Of a DNA stretch of 64,000 bases, positions 47,212 through 58,249 are shown piece after piece (the first letter of the stretch is position 1; each line of letters opens with the position of its first letter). This stretch comes from Sipunculus nudus (Eukaryota > Annelida > Sipuncula > Golfingiida > Sipunculidae): NCBI GenBank assembly GCA_026874595.1, contig CM049320.1:23755714-23819713 (forward strand), in the 5' to 3' direction. The position numbers and the translations under genes are program-made. Below the pieces are notes generated by a model. That model was given only the letters and a program-made list of their open reading frames with translations, was not told the DNA's origin and did not search any database.

Positions 47212-49779
47212 ATTATTGTATCCCCAGACAAAGTCGGGGGATACTATGTTTTCATACCGGTCCCGCCGCCGCCGCCGCCGCCACCGCATATGAATCTTGT
47301 TGGCGCGATAACCCAAAAAATATTTCACGGAACTTTACCAAACTTGGTATATGTATAGATATGGGCAAGAGGACGACGCCTATTTAAAATGAGGTCATGA
47401 CCTTTACTAGGAGAGTGTCCTTGACCTTGAATAGGTCCAGTTTTGGGGAAAATCCCACAAATTCTTTAATATCTCAAGAAATCTTGCATGGATTTATCCC
47501 AAAATCAAGTTGATGGAAGATCATGGATAGGGTTGTCATGTTACAGAAACTGGTGGCGCCACCTATTATTCTTTACTTGTTTTCGTGCCGATTAATACCC
47601 CCAAAATTGCCCCTTACAGCACTGTGAGCATTATAAGTCAAAAACTAATGGACAGATTTCTTTTATATTATGCATATACATAGGTATGGGTTATGGGATG
47701 ATGCTTATTTAAATTGGGGTCATGACCTTTCCTATGATAGTGGCCTTGACCTTGAATATTGCCATATATGGTGAAAATCACACACCTCTTATGATATCTC
47801 CAGTGTTGATAGCCATATGGATTTCAAACATGACTTATGTATGGCCCACCACTAAAGTAAGAACCCTATAGGTTCTAGGGTCATGAGGTCAAAGGTCAAG
47901 GTCACTGGACTGGCATTTTAAAAGATACTGTGGATGCATTTTAAGCCAAACTTTCATCCCAGGTCTTCCATCTTGAATATATAGCTCACTTGCCAATAAT
48001 GGATGATCCATATAAATTTTGGGGTCACAAGGTCAAAGGTCAAGGCCACAGGAGCTATCTGTCCAAAAATTAGTTTCTGGATGATAATTCCTGCTTTTAT
48101 TGATGTAATGATTTCAAAATTGACTTATATATGTCCCATTGAAAAAGCAAGACCCAAATTGATTTTGGGGTCATGAGGTCAAAGGTCAAGGTCACAGGAA
48201 ACCTCTTTAAAAAGATTGTGGATGCATTTTCAGCCAAACAATTCATCTCAGATCTTTCATCTTGCACATATAGTTCACCTGCCAAGAGTGGAAGACCCCT
48301 ATCAATTTTGAGGTCACAAAGTCAAAGGTGAAGGTCACAGGAGCCATATGTCCAAAAATTAGTTTCTGGATGATAATTCCTGCTTTTATTTATGTATGGA
48401 TTTCAAACTTGACTTATATATGTCCCATTGGAAAAGCAAGACCAAAATGGATTTTGGGGTCATGAGGTCAAAGGTCAAGGTCACAGGACACATCTTTAAA
48501 AAGATGTGGATGCATTTTCAGCCAAACATTTCATCTCAGACCTTTCATCTTGCACATATAAGTCATCTGCCAATAGAGGAAGACCCCTATCAATTTTGAG
48601 GTCACAAGGTCAAAGGTGAAGGTCACAGGAGCCATCTGTCCAAAAATTAGTTTCTGGATGATAATTCCTTCTTTTATTGATGTTTGGATTTCAAACTTGA
48701 CTTGTATTTGACCCATTGGAAAAGCAAGACCCAAATTGATTTTGGGGTCATGAGGTCAAAGGTCAAGGTCACATCTTTAAAAAGATGTGGATGCATTTTC
48801 AGCCAAACATTTCATCTCAGATCTTTCATCTTGCACATATAGTTCACCTGCCAAGAGAGGAAGAACCCTATCAATTTTGAGGTCACAAGGTCAAAGGTGA
48901 AGGTCACAGGAGCCATCTGTCCAAAAATTAGTTTCTGGATGATAATTCCATCTTTTACTGATGTATGGATTTCAAACTTGGCTTTGTTATTGACCCATTA
49001 GAAAAGCAAGACCCAAATTGATTTTGGGGTCATGAGGTCAAAGGTCAAGGTCACAGGAAACCTCTTTAAAAATATTGTGGATGCATTTTCAGCCAAACAA
49101 TTCATCTCAGAAGACCCCTATCAATTTTGAGGTCACAAGGTCAAAGATGAAGGTCACAGGAGCCATATGTCCAAAAATTAGTTTCTGGATGATAATTCCT
49201 GCTTTTATTTATGTATGGATTTCAAACTTGACTTGTATATGTCCCATTGGAAAAGTAAGACCAAAATTGATTTTGGGGTCATCAGGTCAAAGGTCAAGGT
49301 CACAGGACACATCTTTAAAAAGATGTGGATGCATGTTCAGCCAAACATTTCATCTCATATCTTTCATCTTGCACATATAGTTCTCCTGCCAAGAGAGGAA
49401 GAACACTAACAATTTTGAGGTCACAAGGTCAAAGGTGAAGGTCACAGGAGCCATCTGTCCAAAAATAAGTTTCTGGATGATAATTCCTGCTTTATTGATG
49501 TATAGATTTCAAACTTGACTTGCATATGTCCCATTGGAAAAGCAAGACCCAAATTGATTTTGGGGTTGTGAGATCAAAGGTCAAGGTCACAGGACACATC
49601 TTTAAAAAGATCAAGGTCACAGGACCAACATCTTCAACAAGATTGTGGATCGTTAGATAGAATAAACAATAAATATGCCAAGTGACAGTATATGCTGTTA
49701 AAAAGGGTCTGGTCTTGTAGGAGGGGGGCCTACTATGTCTGGGGATACTCTGGCACCTGCGGTGCCAAGAAATGTCTAG
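47212..49779 (+). mobile_element. Helentron-like element, copy B, full length
   Basis: The 5' end has GTATCCCCAGACAAAGT (47218-47234) and a hairpin TATCCCC...GGGGATA (47219-47243), then a (CCG)n patch. Near the 3' end ACTATGTCTGGGGATAC (49732-49748) is the inverted match of the 5' end (16 of 17). It is followed by a hairpin TGGCACC-TGC-GGTGCCA (49751-49767), eight bases, and CTAG (49776-49779) before TTT. The core (about 47820-49620) is a tandem array of about 145-bp half-units. Subterminal inverted repeats, a single 3' hairpin and insertion between T residues fit Helentron-type non-autonomous rolling-circle elements. No Rep/helicase is encoded. Confidence 0.75.
47886..49296 (+). promoter_or_regulatory. 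Seven perfect DR1 nuclear-receptor motifs in copy B
   Basis: AGGTCAAAGGTCA is exact at 47886, 48030, 48176, 48465, 48753, 49035 and 49284. Intervening half-units carry AGGTCAAAGGTGA. Spacing between neighbouring half-units is mostly 143-148 bp. These lie in the first intron of the + strand gene. Confidence 0.5.
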
Positions 49780-50039
49780 TTTAATCAAGATTCAATTGAA
49801 TACCCAAAATTAGTTCTGAATTTTTCAAATTTTATAAGTTATTAGTATAAATATAAAATTAGTACCTTAAATTTTGCCCAACTGTGACCATGGCACGTTT
49901 GTGTCCTGTGAGCACTGTTGATATAATTTTCATATCATGCACACATTAGGATTTCAGCTTTTTAGTTTAGAAAGCTGAAAGAAATTGGCCAAAAAGTGTA
50001 GCTTTTATTAATGTTTTTTATGAGACCCTGTCAGACTTT

Positions 50040-51332
50040 GGCTCTCTCCAGCCCCTCTTGAGTCACCTATATGTTGACCTTGTTGACCTTTCATCAAATT
50101 ATGCACGCTTGAGGCGAGGCATACAGGAATCCAGGCAGCTTATGGCCAGCCACAGTTGATCCAGGTGTCCAACCCAACTCATCTAGTAGTTTTAACCAAC
50201 AACATAACAATAAACAATAAATTAATAAATTTTTATTGGTTTTTAATAACAAATTAAAGAAAAATAGAAAAGGAATTTGTTAGTTTATAATAACAGGAAA
50301 TTAACTTGCAGTTACTGATGATATAAGAATCTTGTATCGATGGGCACATATTCCAAATAACACCATGCAGTCACCTATGGCATTTTTCAGTTCAATTTTA
50401 ATGATAAAGAAGTAAATCATATTATTCATTACTAATCATTAGGGATCATATGAAGGAAATTAATGATAGACAAAGATGCAGTTGATAATATTAATCTAGA
50501 TTCCTACTGTGTCTAGTGTGTACATTGATGTGAAATTAGTCCAAAATGAATTTTTTACCATTTATTTTTTAATATAAATAAAAGCCATAAAACCAGGTAC
50601 TTATGATCATTATTTAAATGTGTGAATTTTGTATATTCTGGATTCTCAGCATCATTGGTTGGTGAAACTGAATAAATACCAGACATGGTGCGAATACTTT
50701 GTAATTGTATTTAAATACGAATATGATTATGTACTCCATTATAAAATTTCTTGCATAAAGAATAGGAATTCAGGTAAAAATGAAAGTATATGAATACTCG
50801 TGCAAATACTTTCAAAATGTATTCATGAATGCATTCATGAATATATTCTTTAATATTATTTTAATAATCATATCAGTTATATTTAAAAAAATCATATGAT
50901 TCTCTTATTATTTTTTATAAAAATTATATTTGGGACAATATTTGAAATTTGTTTTAATAAATAGTTAAACTCTTATATTATATGTTCTGCTTATAAGTTA
51001 TATGGCCAAGTCAAAATCTGTGTGACAATAGTACTCCATTTGTTAATAAAATAAATGAAATCAATCCTCTTCCCTGTCTCCAAAGGTACTATCAAAATCA
51101 TACATAAGCAAAATCATACATAAGTTAAACAACAACAACTTATAATACAGCTTATATTTATTACCACACAAAACCAGCATGTGCCTCATTTCTAAATAAT
51201 ATTTTTTTATCATATATAAGAGCTGAGCGTCGTGACCCATAGGTCCCTTGTTTTTTGTTCATTATGGTAAATGCCCCTTCCTCTTAATGTGGTTATAAAT
51301 CATACATACATACATGTATATAGTATGCCTGT
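50040..51332. other. Intron sequence, nothing recognised
   Basis: Very AT-rich; no gene or repeat family recognised. Confidence 0.4.
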
Positions 51333-51719
51333 GTGATGCAATACAAATTCCTCAAAGTTCTAACAATTCACTCATTAAAAACTCCTGCATTCATCATATA
51401 TTATAACTTTTTCAATTCAAAGCCAGTGTCACATATCCAACAGCCTCCGGCCGAATTTGTGGATTGCCAGAAAGTTGCCAAATTTCAAGCCCACCAGGGT
51501 GTTCGAGCGAATTTGCTTAAAATCTACCATGTCACATATTGGAAATTGCTGAATTGGGAACAGGCTTCAGCTCCCTGCAGACATCGGCCATCCCCTAAAA
51601 ATTGCAGGGGAGCATGCAGTGATCGCGCAAAAACCAGCCGTATTCCTGCCAAAAATGCCTTTTTTGAGCTTGCAGAGAAGTTGGACAGGCTATGTTTTGG
51701 ATATGTGAAGGCTCCTTAA
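51333..51719 (+). other. Unassigned 128-codon open frame in the long intron
   Basis: The frame contains VDCQKVAKFQAHQGVRANLL and ends FELAEKLDRLCFGYVKAP before TAA. The stretch from about 51425 to 51715 is less AT-rich than its flanks and looks like coding-derived sequence, perhaps from a mobile element. No consensus splice sites in a phase compatible with the flanking exons are evident, and I recognise no domain. I do not call it a gene. Confidence 0.2.
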
Positions 51720-53377
51720 CCACTGCTTGCTATAGCAGGTGTTGCTGGGTTTTGTTACCAGTTTGTTGGCCCAGGGCCAAGAATATTCAGACCAATGAGA
51801 GCAGAGAAGTGCATCACAGTTTTCCATGTTTCCCCCACTCTCATCTACATGCATTAATCATTAATGTGTGGGAGGTATTTCATGGAAACTTGAACCAGTT
51901 TTACTATTTCAGGTATTTGTAGTTCTATATTTTGGTATCATATCAGCCATCTGACCATTCACTTATCATGTCAGTTCACCTGCATCAAACATTATATATC
52001 AGTGGGAAAATACATTTATAAGTAAATGGTACTAGGTGTACTTGATTACTGAAGTGATGTTATATATCCCTTCACATTGTCAACAACCTCCTCATAAAAA
52101 TGCTACACGGATGTGCCCAGTTATCTGGATACATTATCTGTTTTGATTTAATCTGGTCTATGACTATCAGTAAGCATACTGTATAAGAACAATGATATCT
52201 TATAAGGATGCTTGAATAAACACATGTAACCTTTTGTTGTCTGCATCCTCACATTGTCTGTTAGCTTGCTCTTCATCACTTGAAAAGTATCAACTAACAA
52301 GTACTTATGTTAATTATATTACACCATTTTCTAAATTTCTAACACATACATGTACATTCATACATTTGTACACCAGGATTTGGTTCAAAGTCTAATACAA
52401 ATTGTACAATCATGTATTCAGATAAAAATGCAGATCTGAATCTTTTTGAGCTCTATCAAATAGATCAAATGCTTTCAGAACTGAATAAATATGCAGTAAA
52501 AAATCAGATGTTTTCACACTCAAAAGCAAATGCACTGCAGGGGTTTGCATTTAAATGCAGAAATAAATGTTATATTTTCAAATGAAAATTTCTGTTTGCT
52601 TTTGAACTAAAGTCTGTTGTACACACATACACATGTATCCAAAGAAGCATACAGTATATGCAGCCCCAGCCATATCCCTGGTAAACAATCTGGCAAATAT
52701 ATTTATATGTGCAGTATAAATTTATATAGAGGCTCACACTCTGAAAATGTAGTCCCCATATTCTGGCATAAGCAGTCCTAAACGTAAAGCCTATTGATGG
52801 CCTATTTTGTAACTAAATAACAACCGACCTGGAACAAGTTGCCACTTCTGTGATAGGGGTGTTATTATAAGCTCCTGATTGAGCTGAGGGCAGTGGGTCA
52901 ACCATGCAAAATAGTTTAGTGATGAAAGCACCAGAGAAAATAACCCCTTGCATCAGCTGGCATAATATTGTATTATAGGGCAATCTACCCTTACTGGAAA
53001 TTTTAGATCATAACCAAAGACCCTGCTGGCAATTTCAGTTGGTTTTGTCATTTAAATGCATGAAATTTGTATTAAATTATTCTCGAGGAGTATGATCTGC
53101 GATTATCCTGCAGTTATCTGAAAATTTGAACAGTTTTACAGTTAGGAGCAGTTTGGACATATAGTAATTTGTTATAATTCTCATGGTGAATGCTAAATTC
53201 GGAAGGGTGCATTTTAACAATCAGAGGTCTGTGGTTAGCATTTTGCTAATTTGCCTGTGTGAAAACCCACCACAAACTGAGGTTTGAAGTCAACAAATTA
53301 GTCCTGTCACAGTGTCGGTCAGAATGAACTGCACTAAAGTTGTCAGTGTACTAGAGCTAGGTTATGCCTTTTTTGTT
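51720..53377. other. Intron sequence, nothing recognised
   Basis: No supported gene or named repeat. Confidence 0.4.
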
Positions 53378-53720
53378 TCTGCGAGGAGGGTATGTGTTCA
53401 CCCCATTCGTGTGTGTGTTTGTTCACAAGTTAACTCGGCATCATGAACGGAATCTCATGAAATATTCAGGGCATTTTTGGAATGAGCCAGTGAAGATTCA
53501 ATTGGATTTTGGTATGGGTCCAGCACCTGATCTGGATTCGGGAATGTAATCAAGGAATATTTACCAAATATACAATTACTTAAGCATGGATGAACCTAGT
53601 AATATGGGCTGAAAAAGTTTTTGAGAAAACATGGACAAACATGGTTTGAGAGCATTCCTCTGTAGGGACCCCCCCCCCTATATGTCGGAGGCTTGCATTC
53701 CTTAGAATGCAGGTTACTAG
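53378..53720 (+). mobile_element. Small Helitron-like element, 343 bp, copy 2
   Basis: Same family as 37495-37821: start TCTGCGAGGAGGGTATGTG, 3' hairpin GCATTCCTTAGAATGC (53695-53710), six bases, CTAG (53717-53720), then TT. A C10 run is at 53669-53678. Confidence 0.65.
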
Positions 53721-54059
53721 TTCTTTGCTGTTAAATATTAGCTCAGTTGACCTTTTCCTAAGGGTAGGATTATTTATGTTTTACGATAATCATGATATCT
53801 GACAGCTGCCAATAGCCATATATAATTAATTTGAATTTTCCTGACTATTGTAATATCATGAATTACATTTTGTTACACAAACATGCCTTGTTAGTTGTTA
53901 CTAGTTTTAGGATTCTTTGCTGTAGAGAACGACATCAACAGGGTGACAAGTGCTGGAGTTCCAGCAGGATAGAAAAATCACAGTGTATCGCAATAAATTT
54001 TATTTCCCTATCACCATGATAAAAAAACTGATAGTGATATGGTCCAAAACCTGCTTATC
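53721..54059. other. Intron sequence, nothing recognised
   Basis: No gene supported. Confidence 0.4.
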
Positions 54060-54071
54060 CTTAAAAACTGT

Positions 54072-54134
54072 TGGTGAAATCTCTGTAAAATTAATGAAAT
54101 TTCTGTAAAATTAATGAAATCTCTGTAAAATTGC
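54072..54134. repeat. Three 21-bp tandem copies
   Basis: GAAATYTCTGTAAAATTAAT occurs three times in a row, the last copy diverging after AAAATT. Confidence 0.85.
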
Positions 54135-54139
54135 ATAGA

Positions 54140-55087
54140 CTTATTAAAGTTAATCAATTACAGCACAGATTGGTATGGAATGAGGTGCTAATATAATTAA
54201 GTAAGTGACAGAGGAACATGATGTAATATCTATGTGGTTAACGACAACAAGATATCAATTTCAGTAGAGTTTCCAGTTGCAGATTTTCACCAGGGTGACT
54301 TAAGTGACAATTAATATCACACTTTGGTCAAACCACAGAATTCTTTTCGAGATCTGTGTAGTTGAGTTCTGTATAGAAATGTGCCCATGCAAAGCTTTGT
54401 CACAGATAAACTGAGGTCTGAGGAGTGGCTGCCATTAAAAGTACAGATGTTGAATCGCTGGCCCAGCCGGGTGACACCAGCTGTTTCCAGTTGTCAGAGA
54501 CAGGTTACTTTTTTTTCAGGCCTCACCAGCCACTGTAATGCACATTCACAGCTCAGATGCTTAGATCAGAGGGTGTACCACAAGATATCTCCCCTGTCAA
54601 AATAACCCCCCCCCCCCCACAGCCTCCATACCTGCTATTCCACTGGTGACAATTTACCTTTTTGTCAAATTGACCGCGTGCTCTGTTTCTTGCATGAAAC
54701 TGAGGAGGAAAAATTCCCTGCCATACCCTAAATATTACGGGATGAAATATCTTGTAGATTATTTGTATTTTATACTGCACTAGGTATAATGTAAAGCACC
54801 TAAGAGCATGTTATAATGGATTGTTTTCTCTTTAAAATTTTAATGATTATAATAATAATGATAATAATTATTATAATAATGTAATGATTATAATAATGTT
54901 GTAATTATATGTGTTATAAATATATTACTGAAGGAAAAAAAATATGGCCAACCTCTCCCCATGTGGTAATAATTCCCTGTCATGAAAGTGGATACTAGAT
55001 AAGGCAGCTTGGATTTATTCACCAAGCTAATTCTACTTCTATGGGGGGGGGGGGGGGGGGGTTGACAGGGGAAGTTTGCCCATACTG

Positions 55088-55091
<4 letters not shown>
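54140..55091. other. Intron sequence with C13 and G19 runs
   Basis: C13 at 54606-54618 and G19 at 55043-55061. An ATAATAATGATAATAATTATTAT block lies near 54845-54890. No gene supported. Confidence 0.5.

Positions 55092-55118
<27 letters not shown>
55092..55118. repeat. (TA)n microsatellite
   Basis: Short TA run of about 27 bases. Confidence 0.9.
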
Positions 55119-55525
55119 CACTGTTTTCAGTATCTATACATGTGTAGTAGTGTTGTTTTCACACAGCCTGGATGTCATTTGGCTGGGTTGTTATTGTTTG
55201 CCCATTGTGGCACTGGTAGTATGTAAATTTAAACTATTAATCATAGAAAATATCAGGTGGTAGCAAACAGCACATGATACAGTGTTGAGACACATTGCCT
55301 GATTTGGTTTTGATTATATCAGGGTTCCCACATACTTGAAAATCCTTAAAATTGTTCTAAGATATTTTCAAGTCCTTGAGATTGCTTGAATTTAGCTGAT
55401 TTTGATCAGTTTCCCTGAAATTGAAAAAGACCTAGAATTTCCCTGTGATAGCTAGCCATGGCAGACTAAGATGAACCAATAACATGACAACAAAGATCTT
55501 ATTAATTTGGAAATTGCACTTAGAG

Positions 55526-55606
55526 CCTGGAGCTGTGTTAGGCAAAAAGAAGGCTGACTTTAGTAGTACGCTCTGTTGGGCAAAAAGACGGCTGACTTTA
55601 GTAGAA
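55526..55606. repeat. Two 40-bp tandem copies
   Basis: TGTTRGGCAAAAAGAMGGCTGACTTTAGTAG occurs at about 55532 and 55575. Confidence 0.75.
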
Positions 55607-55609
55607 AGC

Positions 55610-57985
55610 CGAGTTTCTTGGCTCTACTCTGCTTGGAAAAATGTTGGCTGGCTTAAACTGAACTGAATGCCTATTCATTTGATGATATTACAAATTACCA
55701 GTTTTATTTAAATAAGATATCTATATTACATGTGACCCCTGTATTTTTAGGGATGTTAGGCTTCGACTTTGTCAGTCAGCATCAAAATCAACAAAAGTAA
55801 CGTTGTATCAGTCTGTATATATTTCGAAATTTTTAATTGTAAAAGATTTATTTTTTGTAAAAGATTCATCTTTTTGTATTAATTTTTTTCTCAAGCTAAA
55901 CGGAGCTGCACAAAATTGGCTCACTTCCGCCTAAAGAAATATTTGCTGTGCCTCCTGATGAACTTGGCTCTGCTTGATCTTAACTCGGCTGGCGGTGGCG
56001 TTGAATGATGGCGTGCTCTAACTAGACTTATACAAGAGAAGGATGAAAAAAACCTGTAGAAGCATCAAAACAACCTGAGGGAAGGGGGGGGGGGGTGCTA
56101 GGGAAGCTGTCCAAAAAACTTGAAAATACAAATTTATGACTTTATGTTTATGAAAAAAACTTTGTTCAAAATACCTTGAAAATTAAATTAAAAAGTGGGA
56201 AACCTGATATTGCCACTATCACAGTATATTCTTTAAGTGTCATTGGATTTATAGGTTAATAAATACTATGAGTGAATAAAGCAACATATACATTTGATGT
56301 ATTTACTAAATTATGAAACAAGCCACAATTCGACAAGCATAGTTGTTCAAATGAATTAAGTATGACTGTTAATATTTACATATATGTACAGTATTCATGT
56401 AAACTTGTATTTGTAATATCTTGTAAAATACTGTCTTTTGAAATTGTGTGTGTGAGATCTTCTATTCTCTTTTAATTTGGGACATTTTGTTCTGTGCTTT
56501 TCAATCTTCTGTTTACTAATCATGAATATATATCTAAGACTCAGTATATGCCTAATACTTGACTGGTGCAGCTAACTTTGAGTTGTGAAGCTAGTCATCA
56601 AAAACTGCACAGCAAAGGGCCATGTATCCTTTTACAATTGTATTGCCAAAAATGATTAACATAAGGCTGGAAATGTTGAATTAACACAAAAAAATACCTT
56701 TGAATGTACAAATTCCATCTCTGTGGTAATTTCTGCCATTTATGACACTTTGTATGACTTTGCTGTCAATGAAATAATTCATCGGAAACATGGTCAGAAT
56801 ATAAAAAAAAAACTTCAGGGATATTATGAACATATATACCAGTATATTTTATGCCGGTTCAGAATATCTGAAACTTTAGTCTGTTTCAGATAATTATTAT
56901 TATAATCCATGTGTGTCTGCATTGAACCTACTGACCCATTGGTTGTTAAACACATATTGGTGTATGTAAACCACAGAGGACTTCCTGGCTGAAACCTAAA
57001 TCGAAGCAAATGCCTTTTAACCACATAAAACTATATAGATTTTCATTGGGGAAATTGGCAGTATAATTTTTTACAGAGAGCAGTTATTTTAGGTCTCTTG
57101 GGAGTTCCAGAATATAGCATACTTCTGTTGAAAGACTATTTTTCCATTAATCTAAACCAAACTCTCACATTTGTATTTTATCATGTTACATAAAATCACA
57201 TTTCTTTTTGAGATAATTTGCTCTGTGACATTTTGGTCACATATAACAATTCTGTAACTTGAGTAGTTTAATTGACCAGTTGTTTAAAACAAGTCCATAA
57301 CATTTGATTGAATACTATATTTAACTTATAATGACATGGTTGGAGTTTCAGCTTATATCCTGATCAGCTGTGTATCTCAGTATCTTTAATGTCCAGTGAC
57401 ACTATATTATATACTGAATGTTTTCATTTTAAAATAATCATATATTCTTTGGTGCCTTTAGGATATCAACTGTTAGCCATAGGGCCAGGTATAAATACCT
57501 ATAATCCAGAAGTCATTTATAACTTGAAGTTAACTCGAATTTCTGAGCCCCAGCAAAGGCAGCCCCAATACCATGCAATGAAATTCACCCTAAGCTCGGA
57601 TGAACACGGCACCCCATTTCACAAAGATAAGAATAATTTTACAAAAAACATGTTATGATGATGAAGATGATCTTCACAGTTACATAGATTAAGTATTATT
57701 CCTCTGGTATTAACCTCCTAATTAACTTTCCACAAATTTCATCAAGATTTGTTCATTACCCCTTTGAGAAAAGTTGGTGACTGACAAACTTGTCAAATTA
57801 AAAAAAAAAAAAAAAAAATGAGGATTAAACATTTAAGTCTTGTAGCAGAGATGTGTGTTTACAACAGTTATATTTTTCAGCTGCTGTGTGCAGGGCATAA
57901 CATTAACGGTTATATAACCACTTGCCCAGGGAACTAAAATTTCCGGAAAAAATTGGCAGGGCAACAAAAACTCATCTCTTATCTG
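55610..57985. other. Intron sequence with a G12 run and no supported exon
   Basis: G12 at 56084-56095. An 89-codon frame at 57389-57658 has no recognisable domain. Confidence 0.4.
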
Positions 57986-58248
57986 TAGGGCTGAAATGTG
58001 TACAAAATTCTGGCCTCAAGTACCCGATAGGCGTTACCTGACTCAGACGCGAGTACTCGTTACCCTGGCCATGCTGTAATGATAAAACAGACATCTGTTT
58101 ACCCAATATGATAATTACACTGTCCATAAATTTGCAGTAATATTCAGATTTGCCTGTACATACACATGTTCTCGAGTCCAAATTTTGTACTCGACTACTC
58201 GGTAAGTACTACCTGGACTCCAGTACTCAAGTACTCCTTTCAGCCCTA
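57986..58248. mobile_element. hAT-like MITE, 263 bp
   Basis: Ends are TAGGGCTGAAA (57986-57996) and TTTCAGCCCTA (58238-58248), a perfect 11-bp inverted repeat. The interior is rich in AGTACTCGAGTAC-type words. The flanking octamers CTTATCTG and CTTACCTT agree at 6 of 8 positions, fitting an aged 8-bp hAT target duplication. Confidence 0.65.
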
Positions 58249-58249
58249 C

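Larger units (their letters stand above)
46044..50035 (+). mobile_element. Older hairpin-ended element with two 0.68-kb tandem units, interrupted by copy B
   Basis: The left end is TTTT then a stem: TAGCTCAGCTGACT (46046-46059), loop ATA, AGTCATCTGAGCTA (46063-46076), 13 of 14 pairs. This is followed by a (TCCG)n run to about 46144. It is the inverted equivalent of the right end at 9829-9859. Unit 1 (about 46190-46860) and unit 2 (from 46868) share GTTAGATGTCYCCAAR, CTGCCTAATATCAAAACCAC and GACCATGGCACGTTT. Unit 2 is split: 46868-47211 and about 49780-50035. Confidence 0.6.

Noticed and set aside
36296-49788. Repeated 60-100-codon frames in the 36-37 and 48-49.8 kb regions as a gene family
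   Set aside because: They are frames of the tandem half-units in the Helentron-like copies. The similarity is that of the DNA repeat, on both strands.
54403-54509. Possible internal exon between TTTGTCACAG and CAG|GTTACT
   Set aside because: Open in one frame but phase 1 to phase 0, weak donor, and no domain recognised.
57463-57489. 27-base micro-exon GATATCAACTG...GGCCAG|GTATAA in phase 1-1
   Set aside because: Phase fits by arithmetic, but the acceptor is weak and so short a match is expected by chance in 23 kb.
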